From the NCBI RefSeq assembly GCF_023231945.1, contig NZ_JAJLJH010000001.1, positions 1,240,001-1,304,000 of the forward strand: DNA of 64,000 nucleotides, in the 5' to 3' direction. The translations under genes and the position numbers were made by a program. Below are positions 53,031 to 62,079 of this stretch, piece by piece. The notes under the pieces were generated by a model. The model saw only the letters and a list, made by a program, of their open reading frames with translations, was not told the origin of the DNA and did not search any database. Source of the stretch: Scleromatobacter humisilvae (GTDB lineage Bacteria > Pseudomonadota > Gammaproteobacteria > Burkholderiales > Burkholderiaceae_C). Each line of letters starts with the position of its first letter. Position 1 is the first letter of the stretch.

Positions 53031-54245
53031 TCAGGCCGGCTGGCGGATCAGCCGCGGCGCGACGAGGTCGATGGCCAGCGCGAGCACGACCGCCGCGCCG
53101 CCCACCGCGAACAGCGGCGCGTGATGGCCGCCGCTGCGCACCAGCAGATACGACATGCCGTATGCGGCAGCCGCCTGCAGGATCGCGAAGCCGGTCGTCG
53201 CGCGGCTCCACGCGAGCTTGTGCGACGCCGGGTGATGCACCAGCAGCTCGTGCAGTCGCCCCAGCACCAGGCCGACGATGCCCGGCGTGAAGGCGCCCAT
53301 CACGACGCTCGAGATCGCGAGCCAGGCGCCGGTCATGCCGAAGGCCGGCAGCCACGCCGCGATGGCCTGCAGCACGAAGGCCAGCCGCAGCGCGGTGCGG
53401 AACCCGGTGCGGTCGGCGACGAGCCCGCCGGCGATCGGGCCCACGACGGCCCCGAGGCCGAACAGCACCCACATGTGCGCGCCGGCCGCGAGGCCCTGCC
53501 CGAGCCCCCGCGCGACGAAGTCGACCAGGTAGATCATGTGCGGCACCAGGCCCACCGCGTTCAACGCGTATTCGACGTAGACCGCGCGCAGGGCCGCCGC
53601 CGGCAGGCGATGGTCGGCGTGCCCGCGTTTTGCGGGCGCGGGCGCGTCGGGTTCGGGCCAGCCGGACCACGCGAGCACCGTCAACGCCAGCGACATCGCG
53701 CCGAGTCCCAGCCACGTGGCGGTCAGTCCGTGGCGCAGCAGCAGCGGCACTAGCGAGCCCGACGCGGCGATGCCCAGCCCGATGCCCATGAAGATCGCGC
53801 CGCTGGCGAGGCCACGCCGCGCGGGCGCGACGTGCGGCAGGATCGTCGGCGCGGCCAGCACCATCAGCGTGCCGCCGCCGACACCGGCGAGGAAACGCCA
53901 TGCGAAGAACCACGCGAAGTCGATCGGCCAGGCGCAGGCGAGCAGCGTCAGCGTCGACAGCAGCATCATGCCGCGCAGCACCGATCGCGCCGAGGCGCGC
54001 GCGGACAGCGGCGCGGCGAGCAGCGCGCCGGCCAGGTAGCCGGCGAGATTGGCGGCCGCCAGCCAGGACGCGTCCGCCGCGCCGAACCAGCGCGCCTCGA
54101 CGATCGCCGGCAGCAGCGGCGTGTAGGCAAAGCGCGCCAGGCCCAGGCCGACCAGGCTCGCGCAGAGCCCGGCGAGCATCGCGCGCCACGGCTCCAGCGC
54201 GCGCGCCGGGGCCTTGGAGACGAGTGGCAGGGCATCGGACGACAT
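53031..54245 (-). CDS. YbfB/YjiJ-family MFS transporter
   Basis: A 404-residue, 12-helix transporter. The N-terminus CASLVGLGLARFAYTPLLPAIV is the family signature, followed by FAWRFLAGVGGGTLMVLAAPTILPHVAPARRG and, in the second half, MVVGPIAGGLVADRTGFRTALRL-type loop. GGAAG is just upstream of the ATG. It is divergent from a LysR gene, which is likely its regulator, and precedes the tautomerase. Confidence 0.88.
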   Translation of the reverse strand: MSSDALPLVSKAPARALEPWRAMLAGLCASLVGLGLARFAYTPLLPAIVEARWFGAADASWLAAANLAGYLAGALLAAPLSARASARSVLRGMMLLSTLTLLACAWPIDFAWFFAWRFLAGVGGGTLMVLAAPTILPHVAPARRGLASGAIFMGIGLGIAASGSLVPLLLRHGLTATWLGLGAMSLALTVLAWSGWPEPDAPAPAKRGHADHRLPAAALRAVYVEYALNAVGLVPHMIYLVDFVARGLGQGLAAGAHMWVLFGLGAVVGPIAGGLVADRTGFRTALRLAFVLQAIAAWLPAFGMTGAWLAISSVVMGAFTPGIVGLVLGRLHELLVHHPASHKLAWSRATTGFAILQAAAAYGMSYLLVRSGGHHAPLFAVGGAAVVLALAIDLVAPRLIRQPA

Positions 54246-54358
54246 CGCGCTTCCTTCGAATGACCGCACCAATTCGCGGTCGTTCGATCCTATGGTTTGC
54301 CGCCGTGCGAGTGAATGCCTATGCTCCGAAACTCAGTGTTGCGCAGCAAGGAAGAGTG

Positions 54359-55270
54359 ATGGATCGGATCGATGCCATGAAGGTGTTCGTGGCCGCGTTG
54401 AACGAGGGCAGCCTGGCCGGCGCGGGCCGCAAGCTGGGCAAGTCGCCCGCGGCGGTCAGCCGCGCGATCGCTTTCCTCGAGGAGCACGTCGGCGCCGCGC
54501 TGCTGCATCGCACGACGCGTTCGATCAAGCTCAGCGAGGCCGGCGAGCGCTATGCGATGGCCTGCCGCCGCATCCTGGTCGATCTGGAGGAGGCCGACAT
54601 GGTCGCGGCCGGCGAGCGCTCGGCGCCGCGCGGCACGCTGACCGTCACCGCGCCGGTGGCCGCGGGCGAGGATCTCGTGCGGCCGATCATCGAGGCGTTC
54701 ATGGACAAGCATCCCGAGGTCAACGTCCGCCTGCACCTGCTCGATCGCCCCGCCAACCTGATCGACGAGGGCATCGACGTCGCGCTGCGCCTGGCGCACC
54801 TGGCCGACTCGACGCTGGTCGCGATCCGCGTCGGCGAGGTGCGGCGCGTGGTCGCGGCCGCGCCGCGATACCTGGCGAAGCATCCGAGGATCGCCACGCC
54901 CGCCGATCTCGCCGAACACCGCATCATCGCGATGACGCACTTCGGCCTCGACTCCTGGACCTTCCCGCCGCTCGCAGGCTCGTCGGTGCCGCGCGCCATC
55001 GCGCTGACGCCGCGGCTGGTGGTCAACAGCATCCGCGCGGCCGTCGCGTCGGCCGTGGAAGGCCGCGGCGTCACGCGCATGTTCTCGTACCACGTCGCGC
55101 GCGAGGTGGCCGCGGGCCAGCTGGAGATCCTGCTCGCCGACGACGAATACCCGGCGCTGCCGGTGCACCTTGTCTCGCCGCACGGGCGCCTGTCGGTGCC
55201 CAAGGTGCGCGCCTTCGTCGACTTCGCCGTGCCGCGGCTGCGGCCCGCCTTCGCGCCCGCTTCGGCCTGA
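54359..55270 (+). CDS. LysR-family transcriptional regulator
   Basis: A 303-residue regulator. The winged helix-turn-helix is IDAMKVFVAALNEGSLAGAGRKLGKSPAAVSRAIAFLE, followed by TTRSIKLSEAGERYA. The effector domain begins RGTLTVTAPVAAGEDLV and has LIDEGIDVALRLAHLADSTL. It lies between the divergent MFS gene and a co-directional SDR gene, and may control both. GGAAG lies six bases before the ATG. Confidence 0.94.
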   Translation: MDRIDAMKVFVAALNEGSLAGAGRKLGKSPAAVSRAIAFLEEHVGAALLHRTTRSIKLSEAGERYAMACRRILVDLEEADMVAAGERSAPRGTLTVTAPVAAGEDLVRPIIEAFMDKHPEVNVRLHLLDRPANLIDEGIDVALRLAHLADSTLVAIRVGEVRRVVAAAPRYLAKHPRIATPADLAEHRIIAMTHFGLDSWTFPPLAGSSVPRAIALTPRLVVNSIRAAVASAVEGRGVTRMFSYHVAREVAAGQLEILLADDEYPALPVHLVSPHGRLSVPKVRAFVDFAVPRLRPAFAPASA

Positions 55271-55416
55271 ATCGTTCGCGAATCGGAAGAGTGTCTGCCG
55301 CCGCGCGGCTATTCGCTTATCGCGCGGAACGCCATAGATTGACCTGCATCGGCCACACGTCGCGGCCGACGACTCCGAAAAGCGGAGTCCTCCACACACC
55401 TGCAAGGACAATCATC

Positions 55417-56127
55417 ATGGCTGCAAACCAGAAAGTCGTCGTCATCACCGGCGCATCGCAAGGCATCGGCGCGGCGCTCGTCAAGGCGTATCGCGAGCGC
55501 GGGTTCTTCGTCGTCGCCAACTCGCGAAACATCGCGCCGTCGACCGACGAAGGCGTGCTCGCCGTCGCGGGCGACATCGGCGAGCGCGAGGTCGCCGAGC
55601 GCGTGATCGCGCAAGGCATCGCCCGCTTCGGGCGCATCGACTCGCTCGTCAACAACGCCGGCATCTTCATCGCCAAGCCCTTCACGCAATACACCGCGGA
55701 GGACTACCGCGCGGTGCTGAGCACCAACCTGGCCGGCTTCTTCCACGTCACGCAGCTGGCCATCGCCGAGATGGAGAAGCGCAACGCTGGCCACGTCGTC
55801 AGCATCACGACGAGCCTGGTCGACAACGCCAACTCCAACGTGCCGTCGGTGCTGGCATCGCTCACCAAGGGCGGCGTCGACTCCGCGACGCGCTCGCTTG
55901 CCATCGAGTACGCGAAGCGCGGCATCCGCGTCAACGCCGTCGCGCCCGGCATCATCAAGACGCCGATGCACCCCGAGGCGACGCACGCCACGCTGGCCGG
56001 CCTGCATCCGGTGGGCCGCATGGGCGAGATGTCGGACATCGTCGAGGCGGTGCTGTACCTCGAGTCCGCCGGCTTCGTGACGGGCGAGACGCTGCACGTC
56101 GACGGCGGCCAGGCGGCCGGTCACTGA
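55417..56127 (+). CDS. SDR-family protein lacking the catalytic Tyr
   Basis: A 236-residue short-chain dehydrogenase-fold protein. NAD(P)-binding motif TGASQGIG, NNAG at 79-82 and the Ser region VVSITTS are intact. The YxxxK position reads ASLTK, with Ala147 where Tyr is expected and Lys151 present. A family with LTKGG at this site exists in related bacteria, so this is probably a natural variant. It might use another base, act as a non-enzymatic binder or reduce quinones. It follows the LysR gene and precedes a methyltransferase gene in convergent orientation. Confidence 0.88.
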   Translation: MAANQKVVVITGASQGIGAALVKAYRERGFFVVANSRNIAPSTDEGVLAVAGDIGEREVAERVIAQGIARFGRIDSLVNNAGIFIAKPFTQYTAEDYRAVLSTNLAGFFHVTQLAIAEMEKRNAGHVVSITTSLVDNANSNVPSVLASLTKGGVDSATRSLAIEYAKRGIRVNAVAPGIIKTPMHPEATHATLAGLHPVGRMGEMSDIVEAVLYLESAGFVTGETLHVDGGQAAGH

Positions 56128-56128
56128 G

Positions 56129-56794
56129 TCAGAGCTTCATCGACACCTCGACATCCTCGGCGAACGGCGTCGACAGCCAGCCGCCGCCCGGCGTGCGCAC
56201 GCGCGCCAGGTACTCAGGGCTGTCGTCGGCGTTGTCGGCGACGACCAGCGCGCCGGGGCGCAGGCCGCTCTCCAGCAGGTCCAGCACCTGCGGGTAGAGC
56301 GCCTTCGCGCCATCGAGCAGCACGAGGTCGATGGCGTCGGGCAGGCCGCTGCGAAGCGTCTGCAGCGCGTCGCCGACGCGGATCTCGACGAGGTCGACGA
56401 GCTCGCCGGCGGCGAGGTTCTCGCGCGCGCGTTCGACCTTCGAGGGTTCGAACTCGCAGGTGATGAGGTGGCCGCCGCCGTTGTCGCGCAGCGCCGCGGC
56501 CAGGTGCAGCGTCGACAGGCCGAACGACGTGCCGAACTCGACGATCGCGTGCGCGCCGGCGTGGCGCGCGAGCATGTACAGCAGCGTGCCCGTCGCGCGC
56601 GAGACCGGCAGCGGCTGGTCCTTCAGGCGCGAATAGAACTCGATGTAGTCGGTCTTGCTGCGCATCAGGCGCGCGAGCTCGCCGGGCGGCAGTTCGGCGG
56701 CCATCGCGCGCAGCGCGGGCGAGGCCGCGTCGGCCTCGGCAAACAGGCGCGCCAGCAAGGGAGCGACGGGGGCGGACATCAGGGTGTTGGTCAA
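56129..56794 (-). CDS. class I SAM-dependent (O-)methyltransferase
   Basis: A 221-residue methyltransferase related to catechol/caffeoyl-CoA O-methyltransferases. SAM motif I is AIVEFGTSFGLSTLHLAAAL, followed by HLITCEFEPSKVERAREN, and the metal/substrate region IDLVLLDGAKALYPQV with PGALVVADNADDSPEYL. The TTG at 56794 with AGGAAA upstream is the likely start; ATG at 56779 is an alternative. It is divergent from a TetR gene that likely represses it. Confidence 0.87.
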   Translation of the reverse strand: MTNTLMSAPVAPLLARLFAEADAASPALRAMAAELPPGELARLMRSKTDYIEFYSRLKDQPLPVSRATGTLLYMLARHAGAHAIVEFGTSFGLSTLHLAAALRDNGGGHLITCEFEPSKVERARENLAAGELVDLVEIRVGDALQTLRSGLPDAIDLVLLDGAKALYPQVLDLLESGLRPGALVVADNADDSPEYLARVRTPGGGWLSTPFAEDVEVSMKL

Positions 56795-56873
56795 GGGACT
56801 TTCCTTTCGAAGTGGATGCCGGAATAATATGAAGAATCCTTCAGGTTTCCCATTCGCATTCCGGGACACGACC

Positions 56874-57545
56874 ATGACCGACCGCCAGCACGCGCAGCTC
56901 TCCTCGCGCAAGAAGCCGAAGCAGGCCCGCTCGAACGACCTCGTCGCGGCGATCCTCGAGGCCGCCCTTCAGGTTCTGGCCAAGGAAGGCGCGCAGCGCT
57001 TCACGACGACGCGCGTCGCCGAGAAGGCCGGCGTCAGCGTCGGCTCGATCTACCAGTACTTCCCGAACAAGGCGTCGATCCTGTTCCGGCTGCAGGCCGA
57101 CGAGTGGCAGCAGACCACCCGCATGCTGCACGACACGCTGCGGGACGTCGCCCGCCCGCCGCTGGAACGGCTGCGCCGGCTGGTGCACCAGTTCGTCAAG
57201 TCCGAGTGCGACGAGGCCGGCATGCGCGTCGCGCTCAACGACGCCGCGCCGCTGTATCGCGACGCGCCCGAGGCACGCGAGGTGCGCGCGGCGAGCGACG
57301 GCGTCCTCAAGGCCTTCATGCGCGAAGCCCTGCCCGACGCGACCCCCGCCATGCGCGCGCTCGCCGGCGAGCTGATCAAGACGACCCTCAGCGCGGTCGG
57401 CAAGGAATTCTCGGAGGCGCCGCGCACCGCGCGCGAGATCGCCCGGTATTCGGACGCGATGGCCGACATGTTCTGTGCGTATCTCACGAATCTCGGGCAG
57501 TCCGCGCGGGCGCCGGCCCGGCCACGCGCGGGGCCGCGCAGATAA
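56874..57545 (+). CDS. TetR-family transcriptional regulator
   Basis: A 223-residue repressor. The helix-turn-helix is FTTTRVAEKAGVSVGSIYQYFPNKASIL, preceded by a basic N-terminus (SSRKKPKQARSNDLVAAIL). The C-terminal domain is helical with a TetR_C pattern (REALPDATPAMRALAGELIKTT). The ATG at 56874 is favoured because the upstream ATG at 56829 would leave only 35 bases for the divergent promoter; a short palindrome (GAAG-AATC-CTTC, 56831-56842) lies in this gap and may be its operator. Confidence 0.92.
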   Translation: MTDRQHAQLSSRKKPKQARSNDLVAAILEAALQVLAKEGAQRFTTTRVAEKAGVSVGSIYQYFPNKASILFRLQADEWQQTTRMLHDTLRDVARPPLERLRRLVHQFVKSECDEAGMRVALNDAAPLYRDAPEAREVRAASDGVLKAFMREALPDATPAMRALAGELIKTTLSAVGKEFSEAPRTAREIARYSDAMADMFCAYLTNLGQSARAPARPRAGPRR

Positions 57546-57552
57546 TCGGCCG

Positions 57553-58659
57553 ATGCCCGAGCCCACGTTCGACCCCGCGCTGCCCGATCCCTCGCCCGCC
57601 GGCAACGAGAGCCCGCTGCGGCCACCGCGCTCCGCGTGGGACAGCGGCGGCGATCGCTCCCACGTCAAGACCTTCGTGCTCGCGTCGGTCCTGATGGCCG
57701 CGATCGGGCTGGGCGCACTGGCCGTGCATGCGGACGTGCGATCGCTGTGGCGTCAGAAATTCGGGCCGCCGCTGACCACCGACGAATTGCGCGCGCGCGT
57801 GGCCACCTGCGAGCGCGACGGCGATCTGGCCTGTGCGCAGGACACGCTGACGACGCTGCTCAAGCGCCATCCCGACGACGGCGTCGCGCGTGCCCAACTG
57901 GGCCTGGTGATGCACCACCGCGACGACGACGCCCACGCGGTGATCGAGTTCAAGCGTGCCATCGACGGCGGCGAGGGCACCTACGACCTCTTCGCGTGGT
58001 ACGCCGACAGCCTCGCGCGCATGGGCCGCGACGCCGAGGCGGTCGACTGGTCGTACAAGTCGCTGGCCATCGTGCCCAAGCTGGTCGACGTGCGCGGCAA
58101 GCTCGCCAAGCTGCTCGTCGCCCAGGGCAAGCCGTACGAGGCGCTTTCGCTGCTCGAAAGCTTCGACGCCGACGCCGCCGCCGGCGGGCACCCGGGCTAC
58201 TTCGAGGGACAGCGCATCGCGATCGAGTCGGTGTTGACGACCGGCGCGGCGGGCGCGTCCGCCGGCTCGGAGGCGAAGTCGCTGCGCCTGCCCGCCTTCG
58301 GCAGCCATTTCTACGCGCCGGTCGCGCTCGGCAGCGGGCGCTCGCAGGCGTTCCTGGTCGACACCGGCGCCACGGTGACCACCGTCACGCCCGAACTGCT
58401 GGACGAGTCCAAGGCCGAGTACCGCGTGCTGCAGCCGGTGGTGACGATGACGACCGCCGATGGCCGCAAGGTGACGGCGCAAGGGATCCGGATCGCATCG
58501 ATGACCGTCGGGCCCTACGTGCTGCACGACGTCCCCGCCGTGCGCTGCGTGCACTGCATCGCGCTGCTGGGCCAGTCGTCGCTGTCGCACTTCGACCTGC
58601 GCTCGTCGCGCGCGCAGGGCGTGGAGTTCCTCACGATGACGCCGCGCGGCGGCGCCTGA
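57553..58659 (+). CDS. membrane-anchored TPR protein with retropepsin-like domain
   Basis: A 368-residue protein with a basic N-terminal segment, a membrane helix (FVLASVLMAAIGLGALAVHA), and a TPR/SLR region of ~4 units (VARAQLGLVMHHRDDDAHAVIEFKRAID; LFAWYADSLARMGRDAEAVDW). The C-terminal domain is an aspartyl-protease fold with the motif FLVDTGATVTTVT, which includes the catalytic Asp, and LLGQSSLSHFDL. Retropepsin-like domains act as dimers. It is co-directional with the TetR gene and convergent with the peptidase gene. Confidence 0.82.
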   Translation: MPEPTFDPALPDPSPAGNESPLRPPRSAWDSGGDRSHVKTFVLASVLMAAIGLGALAVHADVRSLWRQKFGPPLTTDELRARVATCERDGDLACAQDTLTTLLKRHPDDGVARAQLGLVMHHRDDDAHAVIEFKRAIDGGEGTYDLFAWYADSLARMGRDAEAVDWSYKSLAIVPKLVDVRGKLAKLLVAQGKPYEALSLLESFDADAAAGGHPGYFEGQRIAIESVLTTGAAGASAGSEAKSLRLPAFGSHFYAPVALGSGRSQAFLVDTGATVTTVTPELLDESKAEYRVLQPVVTMTTADGRKVTAQGIRIASMTVGPYVLHDVPAVRCVHCIALLGQSSLSHFDLRSSRAQGVEFLTMTPRGGA

Positions 58660-58687
58660 GGCCGGCGCGCGCGGCGCCGGCGGCCGC

Positions 58688-60832
58688 TCACTGGTCCATC
58701 AGCTGCCGCGCGAAGTAGGTGTACTCGATGGCGCTGGTGTGCGCGCGTTCCTTCAGGTTCGCGCCCGCGCCGTGGCCGCCCTCGATGACCTCGTAGTAGT
58801 AATACGGGATGCCGTATTCCGACAGCCGCGCCGCGAACTTGCGCGCGTGCTGCGGACCGACGCGGTCGTCCTTGGTCGTCGTCCACACAAGCGCCTTCGG
58901 ATACTTCACGTCGCGGTGCAGGTTGGCGTACGGCGAGATCTTCGCGAGGAAGGCGCGCTCGTCCGGATTGGCCACCGAGCCGTACTCGCCCACCCACGAC
59001 GCGCCGGCGGCGATCTGCTCGAAGCGCAGCATGTCCAGCAGCGGCACCTGGATGTCGACCGCGTTCCACAGGTCCGGATGCTCGGTCATCTCGACGCCCA
59101 TCAGCAGGCCGCCGTTGGAGCCGCCCATGATGCCCAGGTGGCGCGTGCTGGTGATCCTGCGGTCGACCAGGTCGTGCGCCACCGCGGCGAAGTCGTCGTA
59201 GATGATCTGGCGCTTCGTCTTGAGGCCCGCCTCGTGCCAGGCCGGCCCGAATTCGCCGCCGCCGCGGATGTTGGCCAGCACGTAGACGCCGCCGTTCTCG
59301 AGCCACAGCTTGCCCATCGTGCCGAGGTATTGCGGCGTGCGCGAGACCAGGAAGCCGCCGTATGCGTAGAGGATGGTCGGATGCGAACCGTCGAGCGCCA
59401 TGCCCTTGGGATGCACGACGAAGTACGGGATCTTCGTGCCGTCCGTCGACGTCGCCTCGAACTGCTCGACCTCGTCGCGCGACGCATCGAACTGCGCCGG
59501 CAGCGAGCGCAGCTGCCCCGCCTGCGCCGACGCGTCGACGCGCCACTGGCTCTGCGGCTGCAGGAAGCCGGCCAGCGTGAGGTAGGCCGTGCCCGTGTGC
59601 ATCGACGTGTCGCTGATGTCGACGGCGGTGTTGTCCGGCAGCGCGATCGGGGTCGGCGTCCAGGCGCCGTCCTTCGAGCGCGTGAAGACGGTGGCGCGGC
59701 CGCGCACGTTGTCCAGCGTCGTCACGACCAGCCCCGTCTTCGTGCCCGAGACCTGCTCGACGGCCTGGCGCGCGGTGGGCGCGAACACGACGGTCGCGCG
59801 CAGCGCGTCCGGCCTGGCGATGGCCTGCGCCAGGTCGACGGCCACCAGCATGCCCTGGCTGAACTGCGCGCCGCCCGTGGCCCAGTCCTCGTCGAGCTTG
59901 ACGATCAGCTGGCCGTCGAACAGCTCGACGACGGTGGCCTTGCGAGGCAGCGCGAGCTTCCTGATGCCGGCCGGCGTGACCAGGGACGTCTCCGATTCGA
60001 AGAAGGTCACGCCGCGCTGGATCAGCAACGCGTGGTGGCCCTTCGCGTCGTCCAGCGTCGACACGGCGACCTGCACGTCCGACGGCTGGCCGCGGAAGAT
60101 CTCGGTGGCCGCCGACAGCGGCTGGCCGCGGCGCAGGCGCTTGACGACGTAGGCGTAGCCCGAGGCCGTCAGCTCGCCCGGCTTCCACTCGCGTGCGACC
60201 ACCAGCGAGTTCGGGTTCTCCCACACCGCGCTCTGCTTGCTCTTGGGCAGCACGAAGCCGCCGCTGGCGAAGCGGCCCTTGCGCAGGTCGAACTCGCGCA
60301 CGGTGGCCGCGTCCTCGCCGCCGTCCGACAGCGAGACCAGGCACATGTTCTCGTGCTGCGCCTCGCACTGCGCGCCCTGCCAGACCCAGTTGGCGTGCTC
60401 CGTCGCGGCCACCTTGTCGAGGTCCAGCACCGTCTTCCAGGCGGGCGCGCCGCCGGCGTCGTAGTCCGCGGGCGGCGTCGCGCGCCAGATGCCGCGCACG
60501 TGCTGCGCGTCCTGCCAGAAGTTCCAGAGCTTGCCGTCGATCTGGTGCGCGAACGGGATGCGCTCGTTCGACTGCGCGATGGCCAGGGCCTGCTCGTTGA
60601 ACTTCGGGAAGCGCGGATCGGCCTCCAGCACCGCCAGCGACTTCTGGTTCTCGGCACGCACCCAGGACATCGCCTCGGGGCTGTCGACCTTCTCGAGCCA
60701 GACGTAGGGATCGGCGTCCGCCGCGATGGGCGACGACGCGCCGGCGGACGCCGGGGCGGTCTGCGCCAGCGCGGCGCCGGCGGTGAGCAGGACGACGAAG
60801 GCGGCGCGGGCGGGCAAGGTCAGGCGGGGCAT
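58688..60832 (-). CDS. S9 prolyl oligopeptidase-family serine peptidase, secreted
   Basis: A 714-residue exported peptidase. Signal peptide (AAFVVLLTAGAALAQ), then the N-terminal propeller region beginning DPYVWLEKVDSPEAMSWVRAEN, and the catalytic alpha/beta domain with GIMGGSNGGLLMG (Ser nucleophile), TTKDDRVGPQHARKF (Asp region) and EGGHGAGANLKERAH (His). Length and order match prolyl oligopeptidase-like enzymes that cut after Pro in short peptides. It is convergent with the TPR-retropepsin gene. Confidence 0.93.
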   Translation of the reverse strand: MPRLTLPARAAFVVLLTAGAALAQTAPASAGASSPIAADADPYVWLEKVDSPEAMSWVRAENQKSLAVLEADPRFPKFNEQALAIAQSNERIPFAHQIDGKLWNFWQDAQHVRGIWRATPPADYDAGGAPAWKTVLDLDKVAATEHANWVWQGAQCEAQHENMCLVSLSDGGEDAATVREFDLRKGRFASGGFVLPKSKQSAVWENPNSLVVAREWKPGELTASGYAYVVKRLRRGQPLSAATEIFRGQPSDVQVAVSTLDDAKGHHALLIQRGVTFFESETSLVTPAGIRKLALPRKATVVELFDGQLIVKLDEDWATGGAQFSQGMLVAVDLAQAIARPDALRATVVFAPTARQAVEQVSGTKTGLVVTTLDNVRGRATVFTRSKDGAWTPTPIALPDNTAVDISDTSMHTGTAYLTLAGFLQPQSQWRVDASAQAGQLRSLPAQFDASRDEVEQFEATSTDGTKIPYFVVHPKGMALDGSHPTILYAYGGFLVSRTPQYLGTMGKLWLENGGVYVLANIRGGGEFGPAWHEAGLKTKRQIIYDDFAAVAHDLVDRRITSTRHLGIMGGSNGGLLMGVEMTEHPDLWNAVDIQVPLLDMLRFEQIAAGASWVGEYGSVANPDERAFLAKISPYANLHRDVKYPKALVWTTTKDDRVGPQHARKFAARLSEYGIPYYYYEVIEGGHGAGANLKERAHTSAIEYTYFARQLMDQ

Positions 60833-60937
60833 GGGCAGTGGCGGCCGGTTGATCGAGGTCGCCGATCATCGCATCGCGACCGGGGGCGAACGCCGTCGTC
60901 CGGACCCCGGAATCGGCCGTCCGTCGGATCGCGCCGC

Positions 60938-61732
<795 letters not shown>

Positions 61733-62079
61733 GCTGTCCTCCGGTGAAGATCGAGTCGTCGAATCTATCGTTCTCCGACGCCCGCGACGGCGCGCAGGCC
61801 CATAGTCCACGCGGCCCGCGGGGGCGGCCCGTCGACCCCGTCTCGCGCCCTGCCGTTGCATCCGCGCCAATGTAACGACTCTGTCACGCGGCGCCGGAAC
61901 AATGCGCCGGCTTTCCGGGTCGCCGCACGCTCGGCCGCCATCGACCAAACCCACCTCGCTTCGAACGCGAACGCCCTGGCGGCGCCCGCGCGAGACTCCC
62001 TTTGCCTCGTGAAGGCGGGTTGGCTTCGTGGCACGAATCGTGCAATCCGGATCCCCTTCCACGATCTCCGAGAACTCCA
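61733..62079. other. intergenic region between divergent SDR and TonB receptor genes
   Basis: A 347-base region without a gene. It holds the -24/-12-like element at 62029-62044 and an AT-richer patch near 61860. The SDR promoter must lie on its left half but no clear -35/-10 stands out. Confidence 0.55.
62029..62044 (+). promoter_or_regulatory. sigma-54-like -24/-12 element (also a 13-bp palindrome)
   Basis: TGGCACG-AATC-GTGCA matches the sigma-54 consensus TGGCACR-N4-TTGCA with a single mismatch, and the GG-to-GC spacing of ten bases is exact. Predicted transcription starts near 62054, about 26 bases before the receptor ATG. The same bases contain GCACGA-A-TCGTGC, a perfect palindrome, so an operator is the alternative. 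No sigma-54 activator gene is nearby. Confidence 0.5.
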
